Shown here piece after piece: positions 25,406 through 35,171 of a stretch of DNA of 64,000 bases. Origin of the DNA: Actinomadura sp. DC4 (lineage in GTDB: Bacteria; Actinomycetota; Actinomycetes; Streptosporangiales; Streptosporangiaceae). The stretch covers positions 62,001 through 126,000 of the forward strand of contig NZ_JAUEQY010000018.1 of the NCBI RefSeq assembly GCF_030406325.1, in the 5' to 3' direction. Made by a program: the position numbers and the translations under genes. A model generated the notes under the pieces. That model worked only from the letters and a program-made list of their open reading frames with translations, did no database searches and had not been told where the DNA came from. Position 1 is the stretch's first letter. Each line of letters opens with the position of its first letter.

Positions 25406-26968
25406 TCAAGCCTGATCGTGGAGGGCGAGCAGCGCCTGCCGGTCCACCTTTCCCGTGGGGGACAGCGGGAGCGACGCGCAGAGGCGGATCACCGCCGGGA
25501 CCAGGTACTCCGGCAGCCGCGCGGCCAGATGGCGCCGGAGCGCGCCCGGCGTGCAGCCCTCGGTGGCCGGTACGACGAACGCGAACAGCGTCTTCTCGCC
25601 GGCCGAGGTCCGGCCGACCGTGACGTGGCTCTGTTTGACGTCCGGGTGCCCGTCGAGGTGGTGGCGGATCTCGCCGGGCTCGACGCGATAACCGTTGATC
25701 TTCACCTGGTCGTCCAGCCGGCCCTGGAAGACCACGTTCCCGTCGACGCGGAGGCGGCCGACGTCGCCGGTGCGATACAGCCGTCCGCCGGCGAGCTCGC
25801 ACTCGACGAACCGCTCGCGGGTCGCCTCGGGCAGGCCGAGATAGCCCGGGGACAGCCCCGGCCCGGCCAGGCAGATCTCGCCGGTCTCCCCGGCGGCGCA
25901 CAGCCGGTCGCCGTCGACCAGGTAGAGGCCGGTGTTCTGGATGGGCAGCCCGATCGGCAGGGCGGTCTCGTCCGGCGGCAACCGCCGTACGGGGTAGTAG
26001 GTGGCGAACGTCGTGCACTCCGTCGGGCCGTACACGCTGACCACCCGGTCGTCACCGTAGTGCCGCAGGGCGGCCGCCATGTGCCGCAGGGAGTGCGCCT
26101 CGCCGCCGGTGAGAATGGTGGTGACGTGCGCGAGAGTGTCCGGCGCGTCGTCGACGATGACGTTGAACAGCGCCGTCGTGAGGAACACGACCGTGATCCC
26201 GTGCTCTTCGATCACGTGCCTGAGCTCGGAGAACCGTACGTGCCGCGACGGGTAGAGCACGCAGGTGCCGCCCCGCAGCAGGGCGCCCCAGATCTCGAAG
26301 GTGGCGGCGTCGAAGGAGATCGGGGCCAGCTGCAGGAGCGTGGGGTGCTCGTCCAGGCGGGCGTACCGCGCGCCGTGGACGAGGCGGGCGACGGAGCGGT
26401 GGCGGACCGGCACGCCCTTGGGCCGGCCCGTGGAACCGGACGTGAAGTTGACGTAGGCGATGTCGTCCGGCCCGGCGCCGGACACGGGATCGGCGTCGTC
26501 GCCCGCCGGGTCGTCCGGCCGGACCGCCAGCACGCGGTGGTCCCGCAGACGCGTGGCCGGCGGCCCGGCCCGGTCGGTCACGACGACCTCGCAGCCGGCG
26601 GCGAGGAGGATTCCCCGCTGCCGCTCGCCGGGCCAGGCCGCGTCGAAGGGGAGGTACGCCGCGCCGCACTTCAGCACGGCGAGCAGCGCGACGACGAGCT
26701 CGGGGGAGCGGGCCACGCACACCCCGACCGTGTCTCCGCGTACGACGCCGGACGCACGCAGCCGGGCGGCCAGCGCGTTGGCCCGGCGGTTGAGCTCGCG
26801 GTAGCTCAGCGTGCGGCCGCGGTGGACAACGGCCGTGGCGCCGGGGCGCCGCGCGACCTGGCGCTCGAACAGCGCGGCCGTGCCGCGGTCGTCCGGGTAC
26901 GGCTCCGTGGTCCGGTTGATCCGCCGGTGGATCGCCAGAGCCTCCGGGGTGGCCGTCAGCCTGAGCAT
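25406..26968 (-). CDS. Stand-alone NRPS adenylation enzyme, predicted Val/Ile-like substrate
   Basis: A 520-residue free adenylation protein without carrier or condensation domains. All core motifs are present: A3 FTSGSTGRPKGVPV (near 175), A4 FDAATFEIW, A5 YGPTECT, A7 YRTGDVGRL, A8 KINGYRVEPGEI and A10 TGKVDR (Lys near 507). By hand alignment to GrsA the pocket residues read DAFFLGVTF plus the invariant Lys, close to published codes for branched-chain residues (Ile/Val). The ATG at 26968 follows GGAGGGGAG. The next gene upstream is a halogenase/carrier chimera, so the pair resembles systems that load an aliphatic amino acid on a carrier for chlorination. No MbtH gene is seen. Confidence 0.9.
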   Translation of the reverse strand: MLRLTATPEALAIHRRINRTTEPYPDDRGTAALFERQVARRPGATAVVHRGRTLSYRELNRRANALAARLRASGVVRGDTVGVCVARSPELVVALLAVLKCGAAYLPFDAAWPGERQRGILLAAGCEVVVTDRAGPPATRLRDHRVLAVRPDDPAGDDADPVSGAGPDDIAYVNFTSGSTGRPKGVPVRHRSVARLVHGARYARLDEHPTLLQLAPISFDAATFEIWGALLRGGTCVLYPSRHVRFSELRHVIEEHGITVVFLTTALFNVIVDDAPDTLAHVTTILTGGEAHSLRHMAAALRHYGDDRVVSVYGPTECTTFATYYPVRRLPPDETALPIGLPIQNTGLYLVDGDRLCAAGETGEICLAGPGLSPGYLGLPEATRERFVECELAGGRLYRTGDVGRLRVDGNVVFQGRLDDQVKINGYRVEPGEIRHHLDGHPDVKQSHVTVGRTSAGEKTLFAFVVPATEGCTPGALRRHLAARLPEYLVPAVIRLCASLPLSPTGKVDRQALLALHDQA

Positions 26969-26991
26969 GCGTACTCTCCCCTCCGGCGCCG

Positions 26992-27744
26992 TTAGATGTC
27001 GGCCCGGGCGGTGTTCCGCCGGATGACGGTGACGATGTCGCGGACGCTGCTGCCGTCGAACAGGGCGTCCGGCGGGAGAGAGCCCTCGCCGAACGCCGCC
27101 TCGGCCCGCTCGATCAGCCGGGCGGCGGTCAGTGACGTGCCGCCGGCGAAGAGGCCGCGCCGTACGCCGCCCTTCTCCACCTGATTGATCTTCCCGGCGT
27201 CGTACTCCATGATCTTGGACTCGTCGTAGTTCATCGTCTTGTGGGATCCGGGGATGAACTGCAGGCACCCGTTCTCGACGCCGGCCTCGGTGAACGCCGT
27301 CCAGACGGTGACGGTGCCGCCGAACTCGGCGTCCTCCGGCCAGACGATCTGCGGGTGCTTGGACTGGTTGACGCTGGAGAAGTTGTCCGCCTGGTGCCAG
27401 TCGGTGCCCTCGTCACCGGGGTACTTCGGGAAGAACTCGGTGCGCCAGCAGAGCGTGTCCGGCCCCAGGATGCTGGAGACCCGGTCGACGATCTCGGGCC
27501 GGGTGATGTGCTCGGCCAGGAAGTCGATGTCGAAATGGCGGTCGTAGCTGGCCAGGTTCGTGCTGCCGGAGATCTTGCTGTCCTGGGCGTAGATGGAGGT
27601 CGTGGAGTTGATGAGCCGGGGGCGCAGCGCGCGCCGGTTCGCCTCCATCTCCTCGGGCTCGTAGAGGTCGAACGGCCCGATGTAGCCGTCGCGGTGGAAC
27701 TGCGCGAGCTCGTCGGCGGTGAGCGCGAAGCCGGTCTGTGTCAC
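26992..27744 (-). CDS. Fusion of a truncated SyrB2-type halogenase with the C-terminal half of a carrier protein
   Basis: A 250-residue product. Residues 1-197 match the Fe(II)/2-oxoglutarate aliphatic halogenase family of SyrB2 and CytC3: [19 protein letters not shown] with the hallmark H117-Q-A119 (Ala in place of the carboxylate ligand, leaving room for chloride), [44 protein letters not shown]. Residues 198-240 suddenly become a carrier protein from its phosphopantetheine site on: [12 protein letters not shown] (Ser204), then [13 protein letters not shown]. The halogenase part that should supply the second iron His and the 2-oxoglutarate Arg is missing, as is the first helix of the carrier. 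An in-frame deletion is the simplest explanation. Probably inactive as a halogenase. Confidence 0.8.
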   Translation of the reverse strand: MTQTGFALTADELAQFHRDGYIGPFDLYEPEEMEANRRALRPRLINSTTSIYAQDSKISGSTNLASYDRHFDIDFLAEHITRPEIVDRVSSILGPDTLCWRTEFFPKYPGDEGTDWHQADNFSSVNQSKHPQIVWPEDAEFGGTVTVWTAFTEAGVENGCLQFIPGSHKTMNYDESKIMEYDAGKINQVEKGGVRRGLFAGGTSLTAARLIERAEAAFGEGSLPPDALFDGSSVRDIVTVIRRNTARADI

Positions 27745-27795
27745 GTGTTACCTCTCCGTTGTGGGCGATGAGAAGCGGGCGGCCGTACGTCCTCC

Positions 27796-28950
27796 TCACA
27801 TCAGCTCTCTCAGCCGCCCCAGTCCTGTCTGGACGCGGTCGGACGGGACGGCCCCGTAGCCGAGCAGCAGCCCGTGGAGCGAGTCCCGTGGTTCGGTGAA
27901 GTCGCCGAGGGAGTACAGCCACACCCCGGCCCGCCGCGCGGCACGTACCAGCGGCCACATGCCGGCCGGGGCGGTCGCGGTCACGTGGAGTCCGGCGGAG
28001 GCGGGCAGCAGGGTCAGTACGTCGGCGAAGTCCCGGCGTACGAGCCAGATCAGGGCCTTGCGTCGCGCCCGGTACTCGGCCTGGGCCTTCCGCACGTGCA
28101 CGGTGAGCTCGCCGTCCGCCATGAAGCGGGCCAGCGCCGCCTGCTCGACGCTCGGTGAGAACAGGTCGGTGAAGTACTTCGCCTTCTCCATCGCGATGCG
28201 CAGGGCCGGCGGCGCGAGCAGGAAGCCGAGCCGCAGGGCGGGCAGCAGCACCTTGGAGAACGAGCCGAGATGGATGACGCGCCCGGGGTCGAGGACGTAC
28301 AACGGCTCGAGCGGATCGTCGGTGAAACGGAAGTCGCTGTCGTAGTCGTCCTCGACGATCACCGCGTCGTGGCGTCCGGCCCACGCGATCAGCTCGGCCC
28401 TGCGCCGTGCCGACATCGGCATACCGAGGGGGAACTGGTGGGCCGGCGTCACGTACACGAGGCGGCAGCCGGGCGGGATCGCCTCGACGACGATGCCCTC
28501 CTCGTCCACGGGTACGCCGACCGGCCGCGCACCGAGCGCGGTGAAGACCTGGCGCGGCGGCGGGTATCCCGGGTTCTCGACCGCGACCCGGTCGCCGGGC
28601 CTGAGCAGGACCTTGGCCGCGATGTCCAGCGCCTGCTGGGATCCGCCGGTCACCAGCACGGCATCGGGCCTCACCTGGACGCCCCGGGCGAGTTCGAGCC
28701 GGCGGGCGATCTGGGTCCGCAGCCCGGCGTGCCCGCGGGGATCCTCATAGGTCAGCCGCTCGCGCGGCAGGTCCCGGAACTGCCGGGCGAGATGGTCCTG
28801 CCAGATCTCGAACGGGAACAGTCCCGCGTCCGGCACGCCCGCGCGGAAGTCGTACTCCGGCTTCGTGGTGAGGAACAGCGGCGGCCGCGAGATCGTGGAC
28901 CAGACGTCACGGGCCGCGGGCGACGGCACGGCCGGTACATCCAACGTCAT
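27796..28950 (-). CDS. MocR-like PLP aminotransferase-fold protein without a DNA-binding domain
   Basis: A 384-residue fold-type I PLP protein. It has YDFRAGVPDAGLFPFEIW, the SQQALDIAAKVLL block, NPGYPPP, VYVTPAHQFPLGMPMS, EDDYDSDFR and the PLP lysine in HLGSFSKVLLPALRLGF. This is the catalytic-like domain of MocR/PdxR regulators, which normally carry an N-terminal GntR helix-turn-helix of about 70-100 residues. Here the protein starts directly before the PLP domain. It may be a true aminotransferase or a truncated regulator. It lies 51 bases before the halogenase chimera, same strand, so it may belong to that unit. Confidence 0.8.
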   Translation of the reverse strand: MTLDVPAVPSPAARDVWSTISRPPLFLTTKPEYDFRAGVPDAGLFPFEIWQDHLARQFRDLPRERLTYEDPRGHAGLRTQIARRLELARGVQVRPDAVLVTGGSQQALDIAAKVLLRPGDRVAVENPGYPPPRQVFTALGARPVGVPVDEEGIVVEAIPPGCRLVYVTPAHQFPLGMPMSARRRAELIAWAGRHDAVIVEDDYDSDFRFTDDPLEPLYVLDPGRVIHLGSFSKVLLPALRLGFLLAPPALRIAMEKAKYFTDLFSPSVEQAALARFMADGELTVHVRKAQAEYRARRKALIWLVRRDFADVLTLLPASAGLHVTATAPAGMWPLVRAARRAGVWLYSLGDFTEPRDSLHGLLLGYGAVPSDRVQTGLGRLRELM

Positions 28951-29109
28951 CGGATCGCCTCCCGGTCCCCCGGCCCGCGGTGCCGGGCCGCCGGGGAGAA
29001 ACGCTACGGACGGCGGGAGCGGTGATCATCGCGCTGCGGGGGACACCTCGGGTAGCTCGCGCGGGGGACGGTCACGGGTCCGCGGGGCGAAACGCCCTAG
29101 TCTTGGCCC

Positions 29110-30402
29110 ATGAGCGCGCAACCTCGATTCGACCGTGGGCACACCGACGACCTGGCCGCGTTCGTCGCGGCGTCTCCCTCGCCGTACCACGTGGTGGCCA
29201 ACGTCGCCGAGCGGCTGGAGAAGGCCGGTTTCACCCAGGTCGCGGAGACCGACGCGTGGGAGGGAACGGCCGGCGGGCGTTACGTCATCCGCGGCGGGGC
29301 GATCGTCGCCTGGTTCGTCCCCGAGGGCGCGCCGCCGGAGACGCCGTTCCGCGTCGTCGGCGCCCACACCGACTCGCCCAACCTGCGGGTGAAGCCGCGG
29401 CCCGACTTCGGGGCATTCGGCTGGCGGCAGGTCGCCGTCGAGATCTACGGAGGCCCGCTGCTCAACAGCTGGCTCGACCGCGACCTGGGCCTGTCGGGGC
29501 GGCTCGTGCTGCGCGACGGGAGTACGCGGCTGATCGCCGTCGACCGCCCGCTGCTGCGGGTGCCGCAGCTCGCCATCCACCTGGACCGCGGCGTCAACCA
29601 GAACGGGCTCGTCCTCGACCACCAGCGCCACATGCAGCCCGTGTGGGGTCTCGGCCAGGTCGACGAGGGCGACCTGATCCGGTTCGCGGCGGAGGAGGCG
29701 GGCGTCGAGGTGACGGAGGTCGTCGGCTGGGACCTCATGGCCCACGACGTCCAGCCGCCCGCCTACCTGGGCCGGGACCGGGAGTTCCTCGCCGCCGCGC
29801 GGCTGGACGACCAGCTCTCCGTGCACGCCGGCGCCGCCGCGCTGATCGCGGCGTCCGGCGCCCCGGACCTGAACCACGCGCCGGTGCTGGCCGCCTTCGA
29901 CCACGAGGAGAACGGCAGCGAGTCCGACACCGGCGCCGGCGGTCCGCTGCTCGGCCGGATCATGGAACGCTCGGTCGTCGTGCGCGGCGGATCGTATGAG
30001 GACCGGGCGCGCGCCCTCGCCGGCACCGTCTGCGTGTCCGCCGACACCGGTCACGCCGTGCACCCCAACTACCCCGAGAAGCACGACCCGACCCACCGTC
30101 CGATGCCGGGCGGCGGGCCCATCCTCAAGGTCAACGTCAACCAGCGGTACGCCACGGACGGCGTCGGCCGCCGCCTGTGGACCGAGGCGTGCGATCGGGC
30201 CGGCTTCCCGTCACAGCACTTCGTCTCCAACAACGCGATGCCGTGCGGCACGACGATCGGCCCGATCACCGCCGCCCGGCACGGCATCTCCACGGTGGAC
30301 GTGGGAGTGCCGATCCTGTCCATGCACTCGGCGCGCGAGCTGTGCGGCGCGGACGACCCGTTCCTGCTGGCCGGCGCTTTGACGGCGTTTCTCGGCGGCT
30401 GA
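29110..30402 (+). CDS. apeB: M18 family aminopeptidase
   Basis: A 430-residue zinc aminopeptidase of the M18 (aspartyl aminopeptidase) family. Metal and catalytic motifs are complete: GAHTDSPN (His ligand), ARLDDQLSVHAG (bridging Asp), FDHEENGSES (general base Glu and ligand), SADTGHAVHPNY, NNAMPCGTTIGP and the last His in ILSMHSARELCG. Cytoplasmic. A TAGTCT box ends about 6 bases before the ATG and no ribosome site is visible, so the message is probably leaderless. Housekeeping peptide turnover. Confidence 0.93.
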   Translation: MSAQPRFDRGHTDDLAAFVAASPSPYHVVANVAERLEKAGFTQVAETDAWEGTAGGRYVIRGGAIVAWFVPEGAPPETPFRVVGAHTDSPNLRVKPRPDFGAFGWRQVAVEIYGGPLLNSWLDRDLGLSGRLVLRDGSTRLIAVDRPLLRVPQLAIHLDRGVNQNGLVLDHQRHMQPVWGLGQVDEGDLIRFAAEEAGVEVTEVVGWDLMAHDVQPPAYLGRDREFLAAARLDDQLSVHAGAAALIAASGAPDLNHAPVLAAFDHEENGSESDTGAGGPLLGRIMERSVVVRGGSYEDRARALAGTVCVSADTGHAVHPNYPEKHDPTHRPMPGGGPILKVNVNQRYATDGVGRRLWTEACDRAGFPSQHFVSNNAMPCGTTIGPITAARHGISTVDVGVPILSMHSARELCGADDPFLLAGALTAFLGG

Positions 30403-30414
30403 GCCGCGCGGGCG

Positions 30415-31491
30415 TCAGCAACGCGCGCGCACGGTGCCGTGCTGGACACGGGGCAGCCTGTCGACGGCCTTCATCGTGACGACCGAGCTGGTCTGCCACA
30501 GCGTTCCCGCCGCGAGACCGGCGTACCGCTCGCCGAGAAGGTCGCGTGAGCCGAGATAGCGGTACGTCTTCGGGTCGAAGATGAGCTGCCCGACCATCTT
30601 GATGTCGATCGCCCCCCAGGCATAGGTGAACTCGATCGCCATCCCGTGATGACCGGCCGCGTCCTCGGCGTGGCCGGCCACCGTGACCCCGGGGATCGTG
30701 CCGCCGAGGCGGAACAGGGACGCGCGCAGCCTGGCCGACGGAACGCCCATGGTCAGCATGTCGCTGATCACCTGCCACTTCGCGGCCGGGGGCTGGGCGT
30801 CGCCGAAGATCTCGCCGCGAAGCCGGTCCGGATCGGTCGGCAGGGTGGACATCCAGCGGTAGTTCGGCTCGTACGGGCTGCCGGGCTCGCACAGGGCGTT
30901 GAACTCCTCCCCGCCTCCGAGGCCCGGCATGCGGGCCGGCAGTCTCATGCCGGGCGCGAAAGGAGTCGGGTGCCCGGCGAGGTCGCGGTCGAGAATCTGC
31001 CCCTTGTCGACCACGCTCTGCCACTGTTCCGTACGCCGGTCGACGTAGTACGGCGGGTCGTCCGGGGACCACGCCGCAGGGCTTTTGACCGGGTACGGCC
31101 GCTGGAGATTCTCCAGCGGCGGTCCGGTGAGTTCCTTGCGGCGTTGCTCGATGTAGACGTACTGGTCCTTGCGGGGCCGGATGTCGGGCTCGGCGTCGGC
31201 CGCCGCCGCTGCGCGGTTCAGCAGGTTCGCGGCGGCGGCGTCGGGCGTGGCGAACGGCCCGCCGCGGTGCCCGCCGACGACCTGAACGGCCGTCACTCCC
31301 GCCGCCAGCGCGAGGACGACGGCGACCACGGCCAGCCGCAGCCCGGTACGGCGGGGAACGAACGCCCGCCCGCGGCCCGGACTCCTCGCGCCGAAGCGAC
31401 CGGTCACCTGGGCACGGACGGCCGCGAGCCGCTCAGGGTCGGGGTCGGCGAGCCGGGCCCGCATCTCGCGCAGCCGGTTCAGTTCACTCAT
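30415..31491 (-). CDS. CU044_5270-type membrane protein, partner of the sigma factor
   Basis: A 358-residue protein. Residues 1-50 are cytoplasmic and helical (LNRLREMRARLADPDPERLA), followed by a single membrane helix (LRLAVVAVVLALAAGVTAVQVV) and a large outside domain with the KDQYVYIEQRR motif typical of the CU044_5270 family. Such proteins are encoded right after ECF sigma factors in many actinomycetes and probably act as anti-sigma or co-sensor proteins. It overlaps the sigma gene by 8 bases. Converges on the aminopeptidase gene. Confidence 0.82.
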   Translation of the reverse strand: MSELNRLREMRARLADPDPERLAAVRAQVTGRFGARSPGRGRAFVPRRTGLRLAVVAVVLALAAGVTAVQVVGGHRGGPFATPDAAAANLLNRAAAAADAEPDIRPRKDQYVYIEQRRKELTGPPLENLQRPYPVKSPAAWSPDDPPYYVDRRTEQWQSVVDKGQILDRDLAGHPTPFAPGMRLPARMPGLGGGEEFNALCEPGSPYEPNYRWMSTLPTDPDRLRGEIFGDAQPPAAKWQVISDMLTMGVPSARLRASLFRLGGTIPGVTVAGHAEDAAGHHGMAIEFTYAWGAIDIKMVGQLIFDPKTYRYLGSRDLLGERYAGLAAGTLWQTSSVVTMKAVDRLPRVQHGTVRARC

Positions 31492-32092
31492 TCGCGGAGT
31501 CCTTGTCGCTGGAAGCCGATGTGTCGAGTGCCTCGCGAAGCCGCCTGCGGGCGCGGTGAAGACGGGAGCGGACGGTGCCCAGCGGGACGGCCAGGGCGGC
31601 GGCCAGTTCCTCGTAGGAGAGCCCGCCCCAGATGTGCAGGAGCAGGGCGTCGCGGTCCCGTTTCTTCAGCGACGCCAGCGCTCCGGCCAGCCGGGAGCCG
31701 TCCGAGACCGCGTCGGCGACGCTCTCCTCGTGACCCTCCACGATGAGCGGGTCGGCGCCCGACCGGGCGTACGCGCGGTACATCCGCACCTCGGCGCGCC
31801 GCCGCTGGCCGATGAGGTTGGTGGCGATGCCGTAGAGCCAGGGCGCGGCGTTCGCGCGTGTGGCGTCGTAGCTGTCCCGGCGCCGGAACGCGATGAGGAA
31901 CGTGTCGGAGACGATGTCGTCGGCGGCGTCCGGGCCGAGCCGGCGGGCGGCGTAACCGCGCAGCCGGGCGGCGTGCCGGTCGAATATCGCCGCGAACTCC
32001 TCGGGCTCCTCGCGGGACCGCGCGATGACGCTCGCGTCGTCCTCACCTGGCGACGGCGGCGCGGCTCTGGAACTCGGCGCGGCGGAGGCCAT
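31484..32092 (-). CDS. ECF RNA polymerase sigma factor
   Basis: A 202-residue sigma factor. Region 2 is FAAIFDRHAARLRGYAARRL to DDIVSDTFLIAFRRRDSYDA with APWLYGIATNL; region 4 is RDALLLHIWGGLSYEELAAA and PLGTVRSRLHRARRRLREAL. The ATG at 32092 is preferred because GAAGGGAAG lies 7 bases upstream; in-frame starts at 32143 and 32182 have no clear ribosome site. Coupled to the CU044_5270-type gene, so it likely responds to an envelope signal. It diverges from a LAL regulator gene with 220 bases between. Confidence 0.92.
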   Translation of the reverse strand: MASAAPSSRAAPPSPGEDDASVIARSREEPEEFAAIFDRHAARLRGYAARRLGPDAADDIVSDTFLIAFRRRDSYDATRANAAPWLYGIATNLIGQRRRAEVRMYRAYARSGADPLIVEGHEESVADAVSDGSRLAGALASLKKRDRDALLLHIWGGLSYEELAAALAVPLGTVRSRLHRARRRLREALDTSASSDKDSANE

Positions 32093-32312
32093 ACGGGACT
32101 TCCCTTCGGTCGGGCCCATCGACGAGTAACTCTGGGCGATCATCCCGTCCTTGGCCGATGCGCCCTGTCTGGTTCGTGCCACATGATCGCGTTTTGGTAA
32201 CGGCGCGTGTCTCCGTGGTCGGCCGGCGGGTAAACGGAGGGCCGTAACCTCCCCTCGAGATGGCCCCTATCGGCCCGGCCGAGCCGGGCGCTTTTCCTTC
32301 TCGTATCCACGC

Positions 32313-35082
32313 GTGAAACTGGCGGTTGTGTCCGATGTGTCCGTTGTGTTGCGTGGCCGTGACCGTCAGATCGCCTTACTGGAAGAGCTGCTCGACCGGG
32401 CCCGCTCCGGGAGGGGCGGGGCGCTCGCCGTTCTGGCCGAGCCCGGCATGGGGAAGACCGCGCTGCTGGAGTTCGCCGTACGCCGGGCGGGGCCGGACTT
32501 CCGGACGCTCGGCATCCGGGGGATCCGCCAGGAGTCCTCGCTCGAACTCGCCGGGCTCCACCGCCTGCTCGGGCCCGTCGCGGACCGGATCGGGCGGCTG
32601 CCCGCCTGCCAGGCCGAGGCCCTCACCCGCGTCTTCGAGGGGAACGGCCCCGCCGACCCGTACACGCTCTGCACCGCGGTGCACGCCCTCCTGACCGAGA
32701 CGGCGCGCGACGGACCCGTCCTGTGCTGGGGCGACGACGTGCACTGGCTCGACCGCGCGTCGCTCGACGCGATGGCGTTCACCGCGCGGCGGCTCGGCGG
32801 CGAGCCGGTGGTGATGCTGTTCGCCGCGCACAACGAGCACGTCACGACGCCGGAGCGCGACCGGCTCGCCGGGATCGCCCGGCTGCCGCTGCCCCCGCTG
32901 GAGGAGACCGCGAGCGCGGAGGTGCTCGCCGACCGGTGCCCCGTCGGCGTCGCCGAGGATCTGTCGGCGGGGCTGACCGAGCTGACCGGCGGCAACCCGC
33001 TCGCGCTGGTCGAGGTGGCCGCCGCGCTGACGCCCGGCCAGCTCTCCGGCGAGGAGCCGCCGCCGGAGACGCTGCCGCCCGGGAGCCGCCTGCGGGCGGT
33101 GTACCGGAGGCGGTTCTTCCGTCTGTCGCCCGACGCGCGCCGGCTGGCCCTGCTGGCCGTCGCCGACGACCGGCTCGACGGGCGGACCCTGACCAGGGCC
33201 GCCCTCGCCGACCGCCTCGACCTGCGCGAGCTGGAGGCCGTACGCGCCTGGGGGCTCGTGCGCGTCGACGGGGAGTCGATCAGCGTGCCGAGCCCGGTCA
33301 TCCGCAGCGCCCTGTACGCCGACGCGCCCCTGTCCGAGCGCAACCTCGTGCACGAGCTGCTCGCCCAGGTCCTCGACGACGACCGGCAGCGGGCCCGGCG
33401 GGTCTGGCACCGTGCCGCGCTGGCCGGCGAGGCGGACGACGGGCTCGCCGCGGAGCTGTCCGAGGCCGCGGCCGAGGCCGCGGCGGCCGGCCGGTACACC
33501 GACTCCTCGCGCGCCTGGCAGCGGGCCTCGACGCTGACCCGCGACCGGGGCGAGCAGGCGACCATGCTGCTCGCGGCGGCGACGGACGCCTGGCTCGCCG
33601 GCCGGAGCCGGCGGTCGCGCTCCCTGATCCGGCAGCTCACACCCGCGACACGGCAGGGACGGCTCCGCGGGCGCGCCGACCTGCTGCGCGGCGAGATCGA
33701 GCTGCGCGACGGGCGGCCGGTGGCCGGGCGGCGGATGCTCCTCGACGCGGCGGACCGGCTGGCCGGCCACGACCGCCGGAGCGCGGTCACGGCACTCGCG
33801 TACGCGGGCGAGGCGAGCTGCCTGGGCGGTGACCTGCGGCGCTACCTCGCGATCGCCGAGCACGCCGCGGCGATGCGCCGGCGGCACGAGCCGCCCGACG
33901 TCGAGCTTCTCTTCTCCCACTTCGAGGGCATGGCCGCGACGTACCGCGGGCACCACCACGAGGCGGCCGAGCCGCTGCGCCGCACGGTGCGGCTGGCGGA
34001 CGCCACCGACGACTCCGCCTCCAAGGTGTGGGCGAGCATGGCCGCGCTCATCCTCGGCGACGACCGGCGTACGCACGAGCTGGCCGGTGAGGCCGTACGG
34101 CTCGGCACCGGGGCGGACGCCGCCGTCAAGCCGTGGGCGCTCGCGTACCTGGCCATGGCCGATCTCTGGCTCGGCCGGTACCCGTCCGCCACCGCGCACT
34201 CCCTGGAAGGCCTGCGGCTGGCCCGCGCCGCCGGCCAGCAGAACCACGCGGTCGACCACCTCGCGACGATGGCGCTGCTCGCCGCGCTGCAGGGCGACAA
34301 GGACACCGCCCGGCTTCGCCTCGACGCGGTCTCCGACGCCGCGGCCCGGCGCGGGCTCGCCCGGCCCGGCGCGTTCACGACCTGGGCGCTCGCCTGCCTG
34401 GAGCTGATCGAGGACCGCCCGGAGGACGCCGCCGGGCGCATCCGGCTCATGGCGAGGACCTGGCACACCCACCCGGTGGTGCACGTGATGGCGACCCCGC
34501 ACTTCGTGGAGGCCGCCGTGCGCTGCGACGAGAGGACGGGCGCGCGCGCTCCAGGCGCTGGAGGTCTTCGACCGGTGGGCCACGAGCACCCGCAACTCCG
34601 TGCGCCTCGCCCTGTCCCACCGCTGCCGCGCGCTGCTGGCCGACGACGAGGCCGCGGCGGACGAGCACTTCCGCGAGGCGCTGCGGCTGCACCAGCGCGG
34701 CGACTCGGCCTTCGAGATGGCGCGGACCGAGCTGCTGTACGGGCACCGGCTGCGGCGTGGGCGCAAACCGCGTGCGGCCCGCGAGCACCTGCGCAACGCC
34801 CTGCAGATCTTCGAGTACTACGACGCGGAGCACTGGACCGGCAGCGCGCGCGCCGAGCTGCGCGCGGCCGGGGAGACCGCCCCGCCCGCGGCGGCGAAGG
34901 GCACCGGGGAGCTGACCACCCAGCAGCGCGAGATCGCGCGCCTCGCCGCGGAGGGCGCCACCAACCGGGAGATCGCGGCGCGGCTCGTCCTCAGCCACCG
35001 CACCGTCGACCACCACCTGCGGAACGTCTTCGTACGGCTCGGCATCCGCTCACGGGTGGAGCTGGCGCGTTTCTTCAGCTGA
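32313..35082 (+). CDS. LAL-type LuxR regulator with AAA ATPase, interrupted by a frameshift
   Basis: A large ATP-binding LuxR regulator split by one frameshift. The 5' frame has Walker A AEPGMGKTALL (near 43), Walker B VLCWGDDVHWLD (near 135) and a long TPR-like helical domain. Near 34540, in a run of alternating G and C (GCGCGCGC), coding sense moves by one base: the next frame gives ALQALEVFDRWATSTRNSVR and continues to the C-terminal helix-turn-helix, LTTQQREIARLAAEGATNRE with SHRTVDHHLRNVFVRLGI, ending at 35082. Read straight, the first frame runs to 35096 through nonsense. Total span is 3n+1, fitting one extra base. Sequencing error or recent mutation. Start (GTG 32313) uncertain. Confidence 0.75.
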
Positions 35083-35171
35083 GAAAGGACTGGTGATTTC
35101 GCCGATGCGCCGCGCCGGGCGCCGGATGAGACTTCGGGCATCCGTCCCCCAGACCCCAGCCAGGAGAACCC

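Noticed and set aside
27148-27156. A simple frameshift at the halogenase/carrier junction
   Set aside because: Both parts are in the same frame and the missing pieces are absent from all nearby frames, so an in-frame deletion fits better.
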